From contig CAUCXT010000013.1 in the NCBI GenBank assembly GCA_958446835.1, forward strand, positions 1 to 64,000: a stretch of DNA of 64,000 nucleotides, in the 5' to 3' direction. Positions 24,603 to 32,605 of the stretch are shown here, piece after piece. Position 1 is the first letter of the stretch, and each line of letters begins with the position of its first letter. Origin of the DNA: an uncultured Eubacterium sp. Lineage in GTDB: Bacteria; Bacillota; Clostridia; Lachnospirales; Lachnospiraceae. Under the pieces are notes generated by a model, which was given only the letters and a program-made list of their open reading frames with translations, was not told the origin of the DNA and searched no databases. Position numbers and translations under genes: made by a program.

Positions 24603-25964
24603 ATGACGAAGGATATGACACAGGGAAATCCAATGAAGCTGATTGTGGGTTTTGCTCTGCCTCTTCTTTTTGGATTTTTATTTCAGCAGTTTTATAATCT
24701 GGTGGATACGGTTATTGTGGGACGTTTTTTGGGCGTTGATGAGCTTGCAGGTGTAGGTGCTACGGGTTCGGTCAACTTCCTTGTTATCGGCTTCTGTATG
24801 GGGGTGTGCAATGGTTTTTCTATTCCGGTTGCGCATAAATTCGGTGCAGGTGACTATAAGGGAATGAGAAAATATGTAGCTAATTGTGCATGGCTTGGAA
24901 TAGCTTTTTCTGTGGTTCTTACATCGGTGACGGTTGTGTTATGTAGGCAGATATTGGAACTTATGAAGACACCGGAGAACATAATTGATTTCTCATATCA
25001 GTACATTGTGATTATATTTGCTGCGATACCGTTCACGTTCCTGTACAATATCGTGTCCGGTGTTATAAGAGCGCTTGGTGACAGCAAGACACCTGTCATT
25101 TTCCTTGTCATTTCTTCGATTGTAAATATCGGGCTGGATTTATTTTTCATCGTGGTAATGAAGGTTGGTGTTGCGGGAGCTGCGTGGGCAACCGCGATAG
25201 CGCAGGTAGTAGCAGGTGTGGGTTGTTTATGGTACATGATAAAGAAGTTCGATATACTGCATATTCAGAAGGATGAGTGGGCTGTCAATGCTCACATGAT
25301 GGGTTCGCTCTGTGCGATGGGCGTGCCGATGGGACTTCAGTATTCCATAACTGCGATAGGAAGCGTTATATTGCAGACTGCAACGAATACCCTTGGTTCA
25401 TCAGCGGTTGCGGCGGTTACTGCGGCAGGAAAGGTATGTAATTTCCTTGCATGTCCTTATGATGCTATGGGTTCCACGATGGCAACCTACGGAGGACAGA
25501 ATGTAGGCGCAGGAAAGCTTGACCGTCTTGACAAGGGCCTTGCTTCATGTGTGCTGTTAGGTGCAGTGTACGCTGTCATAGCGGTGCTTGTTGCGGTATT
25601 CGGCGGCGGGATTTTGGCACAGCTCTTTGTCGATGGCAGTGAGCAGGAGATAATACATCAGGTAAGACAATTCCTTATATGGAATACGGCGTTCTATTTT
25701 CCACTTGCGCTTGTAAATATTGTGAGATTTCTTATTCAGGGAATGGGTTTTGCTTCATTTGCTATATTGGCGGGTGTGCTTGAGATGATTGCAAGGTCGC
25801 TTGCGGGCTTCGTTCTTGTTCCTATGATAGGCTTTACAGGCGTGTGTCTTGGAAGTCCGATTGCATGGATATTCGCGGATGCCTTCCTTATACCTGCGTA
25901 TTTCCATGTGAAAAAAGTTCTAAAAAAGAGAAGAACACAATATTATTCAACTGATAATTTATAG
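24603..25964 (+). CDS. MATE family efflux transporter
   Basis: A 453-residue twelve-helix MATE exporter. The start MTKDMTQGNPMKLIVGFALPLLFG and the LVDTVIVGRFLGVDELAGVGATGS segment are typical of the large clostridial MATE group; the second half begins at MGVPMGLQYSITAIGS. It resembles but is clearly not a recent copy of the MATE gene at 21570. The start follows AAGGAG by 9 bases. It sits 29 bases after the membrane-embedded chemoreceptor, suggesting a shared transcript and perhaps sensing and export of related compounds, though that is only inferred. No terminator is obvious after it. Confidence 0.92.
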   Translation: MTKDMTQGNPMKLIVGFALPLLFGFLFQQFYNLVDTVIVGRFLGVDELAGVGATGSVNFLVIGFCMGVCNGFSIPVAHKFGAGDYKGMRKYVANCAWLGIAFSVVLTSVTVVLCRQILELMKTPENIIDFSYQYIVIIFAAIPFTFLYNIVSGVIRALGDSKTPVIFLVISSIVNIGLDLFFIVVMKVGVAGAAWATAIAQVVAGVGCLWYMIKKFDILHIQKDEWAVNAHMMGSLCAMGVPMGLQYSITAIGSVILQTATNTLGSSAVAAVTAAGKVCNFLACPYDAMGSTMATYGGQNVGAGKLDRLDKGLASCVLLGAVYAVIAVLVAVFGGGILAQLFVDGSEQEIIHQVRQFLIWNTAFYFPLALVNIVRFLIQGMGFASFAILAGVLEMIARSLAGFVLVPMIGFTGVCLGSPIAWIFADAFLIPAYFHVKKVLKKRRTQYYSTDNL

Positions 25965-26026
25965 ATGAAAATAGAAATGTTGGTGCCGGAACATATAGTT
26001 AATATATTCTGATTATAAGTAAATAG

Positions 26027-26055
26027 TTGCCATATTTTTGTATAAATGATATAAT
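26027..26055 (+). promoter_or_regulatory. Promoter of the GGDEF gene
   Basis: TTGCCA (26027-26032) and TATAAT (26050-26055) separated by 17 bp, about 35 bases before the start codon. Confidence 0.78.
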
Positions 26056-26090
26056 AACATCCATGCGATTATTTTGAAAGAGGCATGGAT

Positions 26091-27233
26091 ATGAACGACT
26101 TAATTGAACAGTACAATTTAGAATTGAGATATCAAGAGAGAAAATCCAATGTGCGTACGCTCAGGAGCTTCCTATGGTTTTTTATAGCCATGGTTATAAT
26201 ATGGGTGCTTACGGCAGTGGATTTTTTTGTTATAGATACAAGAATGGTAACGATTGCTTTTTCTATTGCCACTGTACTTATGCTTGTTCCGCTTGTAGTC
26301 TTTTTAAAAGGGAATCTTGAAGCAGACTGGGTCAAATATATGCTCTTAGCCGTATTATGTTTTATGGTGGGGGTTATAAACGGAATACTGTCATATCATG
26401 CGGTATTTTTATTTGTTTTGCCGCTTATATTTGCAATCCAGTACAGAAAAAAGGCACCGTTATGGTATGCCTACATAGTAAACTGTATCACTATGGCAGG
26501 AAGTATTATATATTCTTTTTATAAAGGTATATGTGATATTAATCTTCTGGTAGAAGGCAATCATTCATTAGACTGGTATATGTTGCATTATGATGGAGCG
26601 GCATTTAATGTGTCACTCAACACGAATCCTCTTTTTGTCATGCTGGTATTTGCAATATTGCCGCGGTGTATCATGCTGCTTATTTTTACAATTGTAATCA
26701 GATATATAATTGTAAGTAATGCTGAGGACGCTAAGAGGATTGCTGAGCTTACATACCGCAAGGAGACAGATATAAGAACCAGGTTGTTCAACAAGAATAA
26801 GTATGAGGAGATGCTTGACTCATACTATCCTACGGTGGATAACATAGCTGTAATATTCTGGGATCTCAATAATCTTAAGTTTACCAATGACAGATATGGA
26901 CATGCAGAAGGGGATGCACTCATAGATAAGATGTCCGGTATTCTTCACGCATTTATGCAGGGAGGATGTAGGGTATACCGTGTAGGCGGCGATGAATTTG
27001 TTATGATAATAGACAATGCAGGCGATGAGCAGGCTAAGGATATGGTTGCAGCGGTGAGAAAGAGAATGTCTGAGGTGAGAACAGATAATGCATTCAGAAT
27101 CTCAAGTGCCGTGGGTTATTCCTGTGGTAAAGGAAAGAACGTAAGGGAGATAGTGAAGCAGGCAGACGAGAACATGTACATTGACAAGGCAAGGTGTAAA
27201 CAGAGTGGGGATGAGATATCCAGACGTGACTAG
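26091..27233 (+). CDS. Membrane-bound diguanylate cyclase (GGDEF)
   Basis: A 380-residue protein that should make cyclic di-GMP from GTP. The N-terminal 210 residues hold about six membrane helices; the C-terminal domain has FWDLNNLKFTNDRYGHAEGD (metal- and GTP-binding) and an intact GGDEF catalytic loop in YRVGGDEFVMI. The RxxD inhibitory site usually five residues before GGDEF is absent (the equivalent positions read QGGC), so product inhibition through that site is unlikely. ATG 26091 has GAGG 7 bases upstream; 26085 is an alternative. It has its own promoter. c-di-GMP would link to motility, fitting the neighbouring chemoreceptors. Confidence 0.92.
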   Translation: MNDLIEQYNLELRYQERKSNVRTLRSFLWFFIAMVIIWVLTAVDFFVIDTRMVTIAFSIATVLMLVPLVVFLKGNLEADWVKYMLLAVLCFMVGVINGILSYHAVFLFVLPLIFAIQYRKKAPLWYAYIVNCITMAGSIIYSFYKGICDINLLVEGNHSLDWYMLHYDGAAFNVSLNTNPLFVMLVFAILPRCIMLLIFTIVIRYIIVSNAEDAKRIAELTYRKETDIRTRLFNKNKYEEMLDSYYPTVDNIAVIFWDLNNLKFTNDRYGHAEGDALIDKMSGILHAFMQGGCRVYRVGGDEFVMIIDNAGDEQAKDMVAAVRKRMSEVRTDNAFRISSAVGYSCGKGKNVREIVKQADENMYIDKARCKQSGDEISRRD

Positions 27234-27255
27234 AAGTAATTTATCTTTTTTTAAT

Positions 27256-27313
27256 TTGTATTTTGTCTCACGTTTTCATATAATTAATAACAGGTGATTG
27301 TGAAATTCACAAT
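27256..27313 (+). promoter_or_regulatory. Promoter and palindromic operator of the MarR-like gene
   Basis: TTGTAT (27256-27261) and TATAAT (27279-27284) are 17 bp apart. A 17-bp palindrome, ATTGTGAA-A-TTCACAAT (27297-27313), lies just past the likely transcription start. Size and position fit a MarR-type operator for autorepression. Confidence 0.78.
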
Positions 27314-27347
27314 TAATGGATATTATATGAAAATGGAGGTATTGCCA

Positions 27348-27782
27348 ATGCAGGAATTAAGCAGAGCAGCGATTGAGGATTTTTTTGTACAGACATTTGA
27401 TGTGGATAAGGTATTCAGTTCGGTTAAGCGTGCTGACTACCTTTTCTTGTATTATATCGAACATTGCAGCAAGAGTTCACAGCATGAGAGCGGAGCGTAT
27501 CTGTGGGAGCTTGCCGAAATGATGAATATGTCAATTCAGGACATTTCAAAGGCAGTCCAAAAGCTTCAGGATAAGGGCTACATTGAGTGGAAAACCAATG
27601 CTAATAAGAGCAAGACCTATGTTGAGCTTACTAAGACAGCACATAAGCTTATGGAGGAAGAACGTGATTATATGAAGCGCTGCTTTGATGAGATAGAGGA
27701 ACAGGTTGATGCCGACGAACTTTCAGCAATGATAAATACAATGCATAAAGTTGTCGGCATAATAAAAAAGAACAGGGAGTAG
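27348..27782 (+). CDS. MarR-like winged-helix transcriptional regulator
   Basis: A 144-residue DNA-binding protein. After a helical N-terminal part (residues 1-45) comes a winged helix: LAEMMNMSIQDISKAVQKLQDKGYIEWKTNANKSKTYVELT, where the recognition helix is followed by the wing, then C-terminal dimerisation helices. This is the MarR topology. ATG 27348 has GGAGG 8 bases upstream; the in-frame codon at 27294 falls inside the palindrome. The operator over its own start site suggests autoregulation. It is convergent with the next chemoreceptor gene, only 4 bases between the stop codons. Its ligand and other targets are unknown; the flanking GGDEF, chemoreceptor and MATE genes are candidates. 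Confidence 0.83.
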   Translation: MQELSRAAIEDFFVQTFDVDKVFSSVKRADYLFLYYIEHCSKSSQHESGAYLWELAEMMNMSIQDISKAVQKLQDKGYIEWKTNANKSKTYVELTKTAHKLMEEERDYMKRCFDEIEEQVDADELSAMINTMHKVVGIIKKNRE

Positions 27783-27786
27783 AGGT

Positions 27787-29256
27787 CTATTTATTATCAA
27801 TCAGTTTCATAAGCTCCTGCATTTTAGAATCAATGCGTTTAAGAATTTCGGTGTTTTCGTTCTCCTGATTGAGTGTCTGGCTTGAGTGTGCAGATACCTC
27901 TTCGGAGACGGCTGAGATTGTCTGTATGGAATCGGATATCGCACTGTTGGCATCTTTTAAGTTCATAATATTGTCGGTGAGCTCATCAAGCTGTTCACGG
28001 ACGGATACACTGTTGGATTTGATGAGATCAAATATTCCGGCTGTATTGCTTGTGGATTGCTTCTCTGTATTTATACCGTCAATCATGTGGGTGATTACCT
28101 TGACTACATCGGTTATGGTTGCAGCAAAATTATTGATTATATCGGTAATGTGCTCAGTCGCTTCGCTGGTCTGTCCCGCCATGTGTGAGACTTCGGATGC
28201 GACAACTGAAAAACCGCGGCCGGCGTCACCGGCACGGGCAGCCTCAATGCTTGCGTTCAGGGCGAGGAGGCTTGTCTGTGAGGTTATGTCACTGATAAGG
28301 ACTATAATGGAATTCATTTCCTTTATATGGTGGTCAAGCTCTTTTAGTTTTTCGCTGACATCCACACCGTTATGAACTGAATCATCTACCTGTGACACAA
28401 GCGCATTTACATCGTTTAGTCCGTCATCAATCACGGAAAGAGTATGCTGCATGCTGTTGTATATATTATCTGAAATGCCGCTTACTGTATTAACCTGCTT
28501 CTGGATGGATTCAGTCTGAAGAAGCTGTTTCTGAACGGCATTTGCAGTATCAAGTGCTCCGGCAGATACATCCTGCATGGCAGACACAGTGACAGATGAA
28601 CCATCGTTGAGAAGTGCGAGTTCATTGTGGATATATTCTATTCCCTCCTGCATTTTTGTGGAGAGGTTGGAAATATCCGAAAGAAGCTTCTCTGTATCCT
28701 TCTTAGAGGAGGTTATCGCATCGAGCTTCTGCTTCTCATTCATGTTCAATGTGGCAGAGGTTATATAGGAATAGACTGCGACAAGGAGGACGAAGATAAC
28801 ATGTATTATTGCGGCGTCTGAATCGGGATATCCGTATTTTCCTGAATTTATGCCTATAACAGCCATGATTATCGTCTCAATTACAACTCCGGAATTTACC
28901 AGAAGGGAGAATTTCGTGTCGTTGTACAGCGATATCACCAGAATCATCGGTATTACGAATACGGATGCCATGAAGGTTGTGGATGTGTATATGTAGAATG
29001 TGAAAAATACCGCAAAGCCGTTTCCAACAAGATGGCGGATGGCGGTTGTCTCATGGTTCTTCTTCCAGTAAAGCAGCTCCGCAGCTACAGGAGCTATTCC
29101 GAGAATACATGAGATGGTTAATACGGCAGGGTTAATTCCGCGCGTGGCAGCCTGTAAAAACAGGAGAAGCAGCATAACGCTGTCTGTGGCAATATGTGCA
29201 ATCATACATATTCTGTTGTTGCGCGCTAATGCCGTTAAATTAGAATCAGGACTCAT
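27787..29256 (-). CDS. Methyl-accepting chemotaxis protein with multi-helix membrane sensor
   Basis: A 489-residue chemoreceptor. Residues 15-175 contain about six membrane helices with short loops and no extracellular ligand domain; no HAMP is visible. The signalling domain's tip is QTSLLALNASIEAARAGDAGRGFSVVASEV. Architecture is close to that of the receptor at 23083 although the membrane part differs in sequence. Start follows AAAGGTGG on the minus strand. It has no neighbours on its strand, so it is monocistronic; no clear terminator separates it from the convergent MarR-like gene. Confidence 0.92.
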   Translation of the reverse strand: MSPDSNLTALARNNRICMIAHIATDSVMLLLLFLQAATRGINPAVLTISCILGIAPVAAELLYWKKNHETTAIRHLVGNGFAVFFTFYIYTSTTFMASVFVIPMILVISLYNDTKFSLLVNSGVVIETIIMAVIGINSGKYGYPDSDAAIIHVIFVLLVAVYSYITSATLNMNEKQKLDAITSSKKDTEKLLSDISNLSTKMQEGIEYIHNELALLNDGSSVTVSAMQDVSAGALDTANAVQKQLLQTESIQKQVNTVSGISDNIYNSMQHTLSVIDDGLNDVNALVSQVDDSVHNGVDVSEKLKELDHHIKEMNSIIVLISDITSQTSLLALNASIEAARAGDAGRGFSVVASEVSHMAGQTSEATEHITDIINNFAATITDVVKVITHMIDGINTEKQSTSNTAGIFDLIKSNSVSVREQLDELTDNIMNLKDANSAISDSIQTISAVSEEVSAHSSQTLNQENENTEILKRIDSKMQELMKLIDNK

Positions 29257-29396
29257 TTATAGCACCACCTTTATATTATTTTTATCATTTGTAAATTAGT
29301 ATAGCATTGTGGGAGTGTATTTTCCATAGCAAAGTTTAGTTTAAACTGGTAAATTCTAAAAATACTTTGTGAAAATATTAACTTCTGAACAAGCTC

Positions 29397-29426
29397 TTGA
29401 AAGTACTTACATTTTTATGCTATAAT
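29397..29426 (+). promoter_or_regulatory. Promoter of kdgK
   Basis: TTGAAA (29397-29402) and perfect TATAAT (29421-29426) with an 18-bp spacer. The transcript would begin near 29433, directly at a small hairpin. Confidence 0.77.
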
Positions 29427-29436
29427 ACAAATAACG

Positions 29437-29494
29437 TATGTCGCAGAGCGGCATAATAACTTACAAAAACAATTATTCTTGACCTTTCAGGTCA
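29437..29494 (+). promoter_or_regulatory. Two leader hairpins upstream of kdgK
   Basis: TATGTCGC-AGA-GCGGCATA (29437-29455, 8 bp with one G-U) sits at the predicted 5' end of the mRNA. TGACCT-TTC-AGGTCA (29480-29494) ends 6 bases before the GGAGG ribosome site. They may stabilise a highly expressed mRNA or serve as a repressor dyad. Confidence 0.5.
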
Positions 29495-29512
29495 GAAAAT
29501 GGAGGCAAAACG

Positions 29513-30610
29513 ATGAATTTGAATTTAAGACCAGCAAGCGAGTGCAAGTATGACGCTGTATCATTAGGCGAGGTTATGTTACGTCTTGATCCGGGTGAAG
29601 GAAGAATCCGTACAGCAAGACAGTTCCGTGCTTGGGAAGGCGGCGGAGAGTACAATGTTGTTCGTGGACTTCATAAGTGCTTCGGTTTAAGATCAGGTGT
29701 CATCACAGCTTTCGCTGACAATGAGGTAGGTGCTTTAATGATAGACTTCATTGAGCAGGGCGGTGTTGCTACAGATCTTATTTATATGAAGAAGACAGAC
29801 GGTATCGGCAGATTATGCCGTAACGGTATCAACTTCACAGAGCGTGGATTCGGTATCCGTGGTGCTAAGGGATGCTCTGATAGAGCTAACACAGCTATCG
29901 CACAGGCTACTCCTGAGGATTTCGATTTCGATTACATCTTCGGAACACTTGGCGTAAGATGGTTACACACAGGCGGTATCTATGCAGCATTATCTGAGCA
30001 GTCATGCGAGACAGTTCTTGCAGCTATCAAGACAGCTAAGAAGTACGGAACAATCGTTTCTTACGATCTTAACTACAGACCATCTATGTGGGATGCTATC
30101 GGTGGACAGGCTAAGGCTCAGGAAGTTAACAAGGAGATCGCTAAGTACGTTGACGTTATGATCGGTAACGAGGAAGACTTCACAGCATGCCTTGGTTTCG
30201 AGATCGAGGGAAATGATGCAGACCTCAAGGAGCTCAACCTTGACGGATACAAGAAGATGATCAACGAGGCAGCTAAGACATATCCTAACTTCAAGGCTGT
30301 TGCTACAACTCTTCGTACAGTTAAGACTGCTACAGTTAATGACTGGAGCGCAATCTGCTGGGCAGACGGCGAGATCTACAAGGCTAAGGATTACAAGGGC
30401 CTTGAGATTATGGACCGTGTTGGTGGCGGGGATTCATTCGCTTCAGGTCTTGTATATGGTCTTATGACAACAGGCGATGCAGAGTTAGCTGTTAACTACG
30501 GTGCAGCTCACGGCGCACTTGCTATGACAACACCTGGAGATACAACAATGGCTACTAAGAAGGAAGTTGAAGCTATCATGGGTGGCGCCGGCGCAAGAGT
30601 ACAGAGATAA
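29513..30610 (+). CDS. kdgK: PfkB-family sugar kinase, probable 2-keto-3-deoxygluconate kinase
   Basis: A 365-residue cytoplasmic kinase. KDG kinase phosphorylates 2-keto-3-deoxygluconate in uronate/pectin catabolism, making KDPG that is cleaved to pyruvate and glyceraldehyde 3-phosphate. Visible are the N-terminal SLGEVMLRLDPGEGRI, the substrate glycine motif EGGGEYNVVRGL, SYDLNYRPSMW before the ATP domain, and the PfkB signature DRVGGGDSF with catalytic Asp307. Length is slightly above the usual 310-345. Codon choice (AAC, TTC, TAC, CGT, GCT) is strikingly different from neighbouring genes and typical of very high expression. Promoter, leader hairpins and a strong terminator make it a single-gene unit. 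Other sugar kinases of the family cannot be fully excluded. Confidence 0.82.
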   Translation: MNLNLRPASECKYDAVSLGEVMLRLDPGEGRIRTARQFRAWEGGGEYNVVRGLHKCFGLRSGVITAFADNEVGALMIDFIEQGGVATDLIYMKKTDGIGRLCRNGINFTERGFGIRGAKGCSDRANTAIAQATPEDFDFDYIFGTLGVRWLHTGGIYAALSEQSCETVLAAIKTAKKYGTIVSYDLNYRPSMWDAIGGQAKAQEVNKEIAKYVDVMIGNEEDFTACLGFEIEGNDADLKELNLDGYKKMINEAAKTYPNFKAVATTLRTVKTATVNDWSAICWADGEIYKAKDYKGLEIMDRVGGGDSFASGLVYGLMTTGDAELAVNYGAAHGALAMTTPGDTTMATKKEVEAIMGGAGARVQR

Positions 30611-30638
30611 TCTGACACTTACAGGCATTTAATACATC

Positions 30639-30682
30639 AAAAAAAACGTATGTCCGGATGTAAACGGACATACGTTTTTTTT
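30639..30682. terminator. Strong bidirectional terminator between kdgK and the ABC-class ATPase
   Basis: 16-bp perfect stem (AAAAAACGTATGTCCG, 30641-30656, with 30665-30680), loop of 8, flanked by an A run on the left and a T run on the right, so it works for both convergent genes. Confidence 0.95.
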
Positions 30683-30711
30683 GATTAATGCGGTATCGGC
30701 ATTGCGTTGTT

Positions 30712-32442
30712 TTATGCCCGTCTGTATCTGTTAAGACATGCCGCAAGCTCCTGTCTGCGGGGCATTGCATATCCGCCGGATAGAGGTCTGCCATCCATGA
30801 ATACGGAGAAACCGCTTCGCTCATATAGGCTATACAGTTCATCCACTATTGCCATGACAGTGCGCTTTCCGTCTATGAGGTGCTCAACAGTGTATTTTAA
30901 CAGCATGGACAGTGCGGCAGTCTGTTCAGAGTCGATAAGCTGCTCAACATACCTTAAATCTACGGTCTGCTTTCCGATTAGGAAGCTGTCGCGTGACAGA
31001 AGCTTTACCTTAAGCGTATCAGGTTCATTCTGTTTTACTGCTCCTGTGCGGTAGTCGCGGCGCTTAGGCGTACCCTGTGGGTCTTTCGTCATAATGCGGT
31101 GGCTTGCAGGCTCAGTGTAGGCAGAGACAGTGCTTTCAGGCAGAGGATATTCTGCGGCTATGCTTTTAACCCGCTCAGTTATATCCACGGCATTGTAGTT
31201 GTCCATCTGGATGATGGTGTCCGCGATATGGAAGAAGGCTCCGGAGCTTCCGGCTACAAGGATTGTGGAGATTCCGGATTTTTCATATAAATCCCTTGCA
31301 CACGCGGTAAAAGGTGTGATAGGCTCCTTGTCCGAGCTTATCACTCTCTGCATGAACGCATCGCGAACCATGAAATTAGTAGCACAGGTATCCTCATCAA
31401 TAAGGAATAAAGCTGTTCCGGATTCAATTCCCTCTATTACACCAGCCGCCTGTGAAGTACTTCCACTGGCATCTTCGGTGCAGAAGGAGTGGGTATCCTT
31501 TTTGTTTGGAAGGTCATTTATAAAAAGTGAGATATCGACATCCTTTATGAAACGTCCGTCCTCAGCACGAAGCTTTATTGCGGTATTGTCGGTTATGACA
31601 TACTCACGTCCGTCACCGGCAATGTGGTCATATATGCCAAGCTCAAGGGCGTTGAGAAGGGTTGACTTGCCGTGGTAACCGCCTCCGACTATTAGGGTTA
31701 TTCCCTTTTTGATTCCCATGCCGCTTATCTCTCCACGGTGCGGAAGCTTAAGCTTCACGCGCAGTGTGTCCGGGGATGAAAAGGCCACCGCTGATTTCAT
31801 AGGCTTTTGGGAAATGCCGCTCTCTCTCGGAAGTATTGAGCCGTCTGCAACGAATGCGGCAAGTGACATTCCGGTGAGCTGTCTGCGGATTTCTGTCTGG
31901 TCTTCGGCGAGGCATATCCATTTTTTCAATCTGTCGGCGTTGAGGTTTTTGTAGAAAAGTCCTTTCTCTACACACGCAGGAAGGAAGGTGAAAATTATTT
32001 TGTCCAGTTCACCCGCATTGATATTTCTTCCATTTGCCGGAAAACCGACAAAGAATCTTACAATGAGCTTGTCTTTTGCGATTTCGCAATCGCTACGCGA
32101 AAGCACCTCCTGTCCCGGATGAGTTACCTCTATAAGCCCGCTCTTTCCTGAGCCCTTTGCCTGAAATGAATAGTGCTGTACTGCTGTGCAGAAGCTGCGC
32201 AGGAGAAAATCGCACAATGCTGTCGTAGCGGCATGATTTGCCGTGCAGTATTCAGGATAGCCGGCAGTCGACAGCGGTACATGGATACTTAGCTGTGAAG
32301 GTGCCGCAAAGGGATCGCCCTGTACATGTTCAATGTTGAGCGTATAGCTGTTGAAGCTGTAGCTGCCGCGCAGTGCTTTGTATGCGGGATAGCTTTTGTG
32401 GTCTATATCCCTGAGAATATTCTTTAATTCCTGTGATGTCAT
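30712..32442 (-). CDS. ABC-class ATPase of unknown function (ABC_ATPase family)
   Basis: A 576-residue soluble protein of the stand-alone predicted ATPases of the ABC class. The family's unusual Walker A is complete, GGGYHGKST (253-261). It also has DASGSTSQAAGVIEGIESG, an ABC-signature-like segment, directly before the Walker B strand FLIDEDTCATNFM. The later ILVAGSSGAFFHIADTII holds the switch region, and the C-terminal 100 residues form a helical domain. No membrane part or partner is present. Family members have no settled function; some are linked with RNA or nucleotide-related processes only by context. Start follows AAGGAGG by 6 bases. The neighbouring SUV3-like helicase is divergent. 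Confidence 0.88.
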   Translation of the reverse strand: MTSQELKNILRDIDHKSYPAYKALRGSYSFNSYTLNIEHVQGDPFAAPSQLSIHVPLSTAGYPEYCTANHAATTALCDFLLRSFCTAVQHYSFQAKGSGKSGLIEVTHPGQEVLSRSDCEIAKDKLIVRFFVGFPANGRNINAGELDKIIFTFLPACVEKGLFYKNLNADRLKKWICLAEDQTEIRRQLTGMSLAAFVADGSILPRESGISQKPMKSAVAFSSPDTLRVKLKLPHRGEISGMGIKKGITLIVGGGYHGKSTLLNALELGIYDHIAGDGREYVITDNTAIKLRAEDGRFIKDVDISLFINDLPNKKDTHSFCTEDASGSTSQAAGVIEGIESGTALFLIDEDTCATNFMVRDAFMQRVISSDKEPITPFTACARDLYEKSGISTILVAGSSGAFFHIADTIIQMDNYNAVDITERVKSIAAEYPLPESTVSAYTEPASHRIMTKDPQGTPKRRDYRTGAVKQNEPDTLKVKLLSRDSFLIGKQTVDLRYVEQLIDSEQTAALSMLLKYTVEHLIDGKRTVMAIVDELYSLYERSGFSVFMDGRPLSGGYAMPRRQELAACLNRYRRA

Positions 32443-32605
32443 TGCATCCTCCTTATGAAGTCTGTTTTTAATTATTATTTAATTATACTCCATAACCCAC
32501 ATTAATCCATAAATTATTAATTTACATCTGTTTATTTTATACACGATGTGATATAATTAAACAAAATGTAAATAATAGAGAAAATGAGAGAGGTGCGGCT
32601 GATAT

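Noticed and set aside
27869..28375. 168-residue frame antisense to the chemoreceptor gene
   Set aside because: Ser-rich antisense image of a coiled-coil coding region; no ribosome site.
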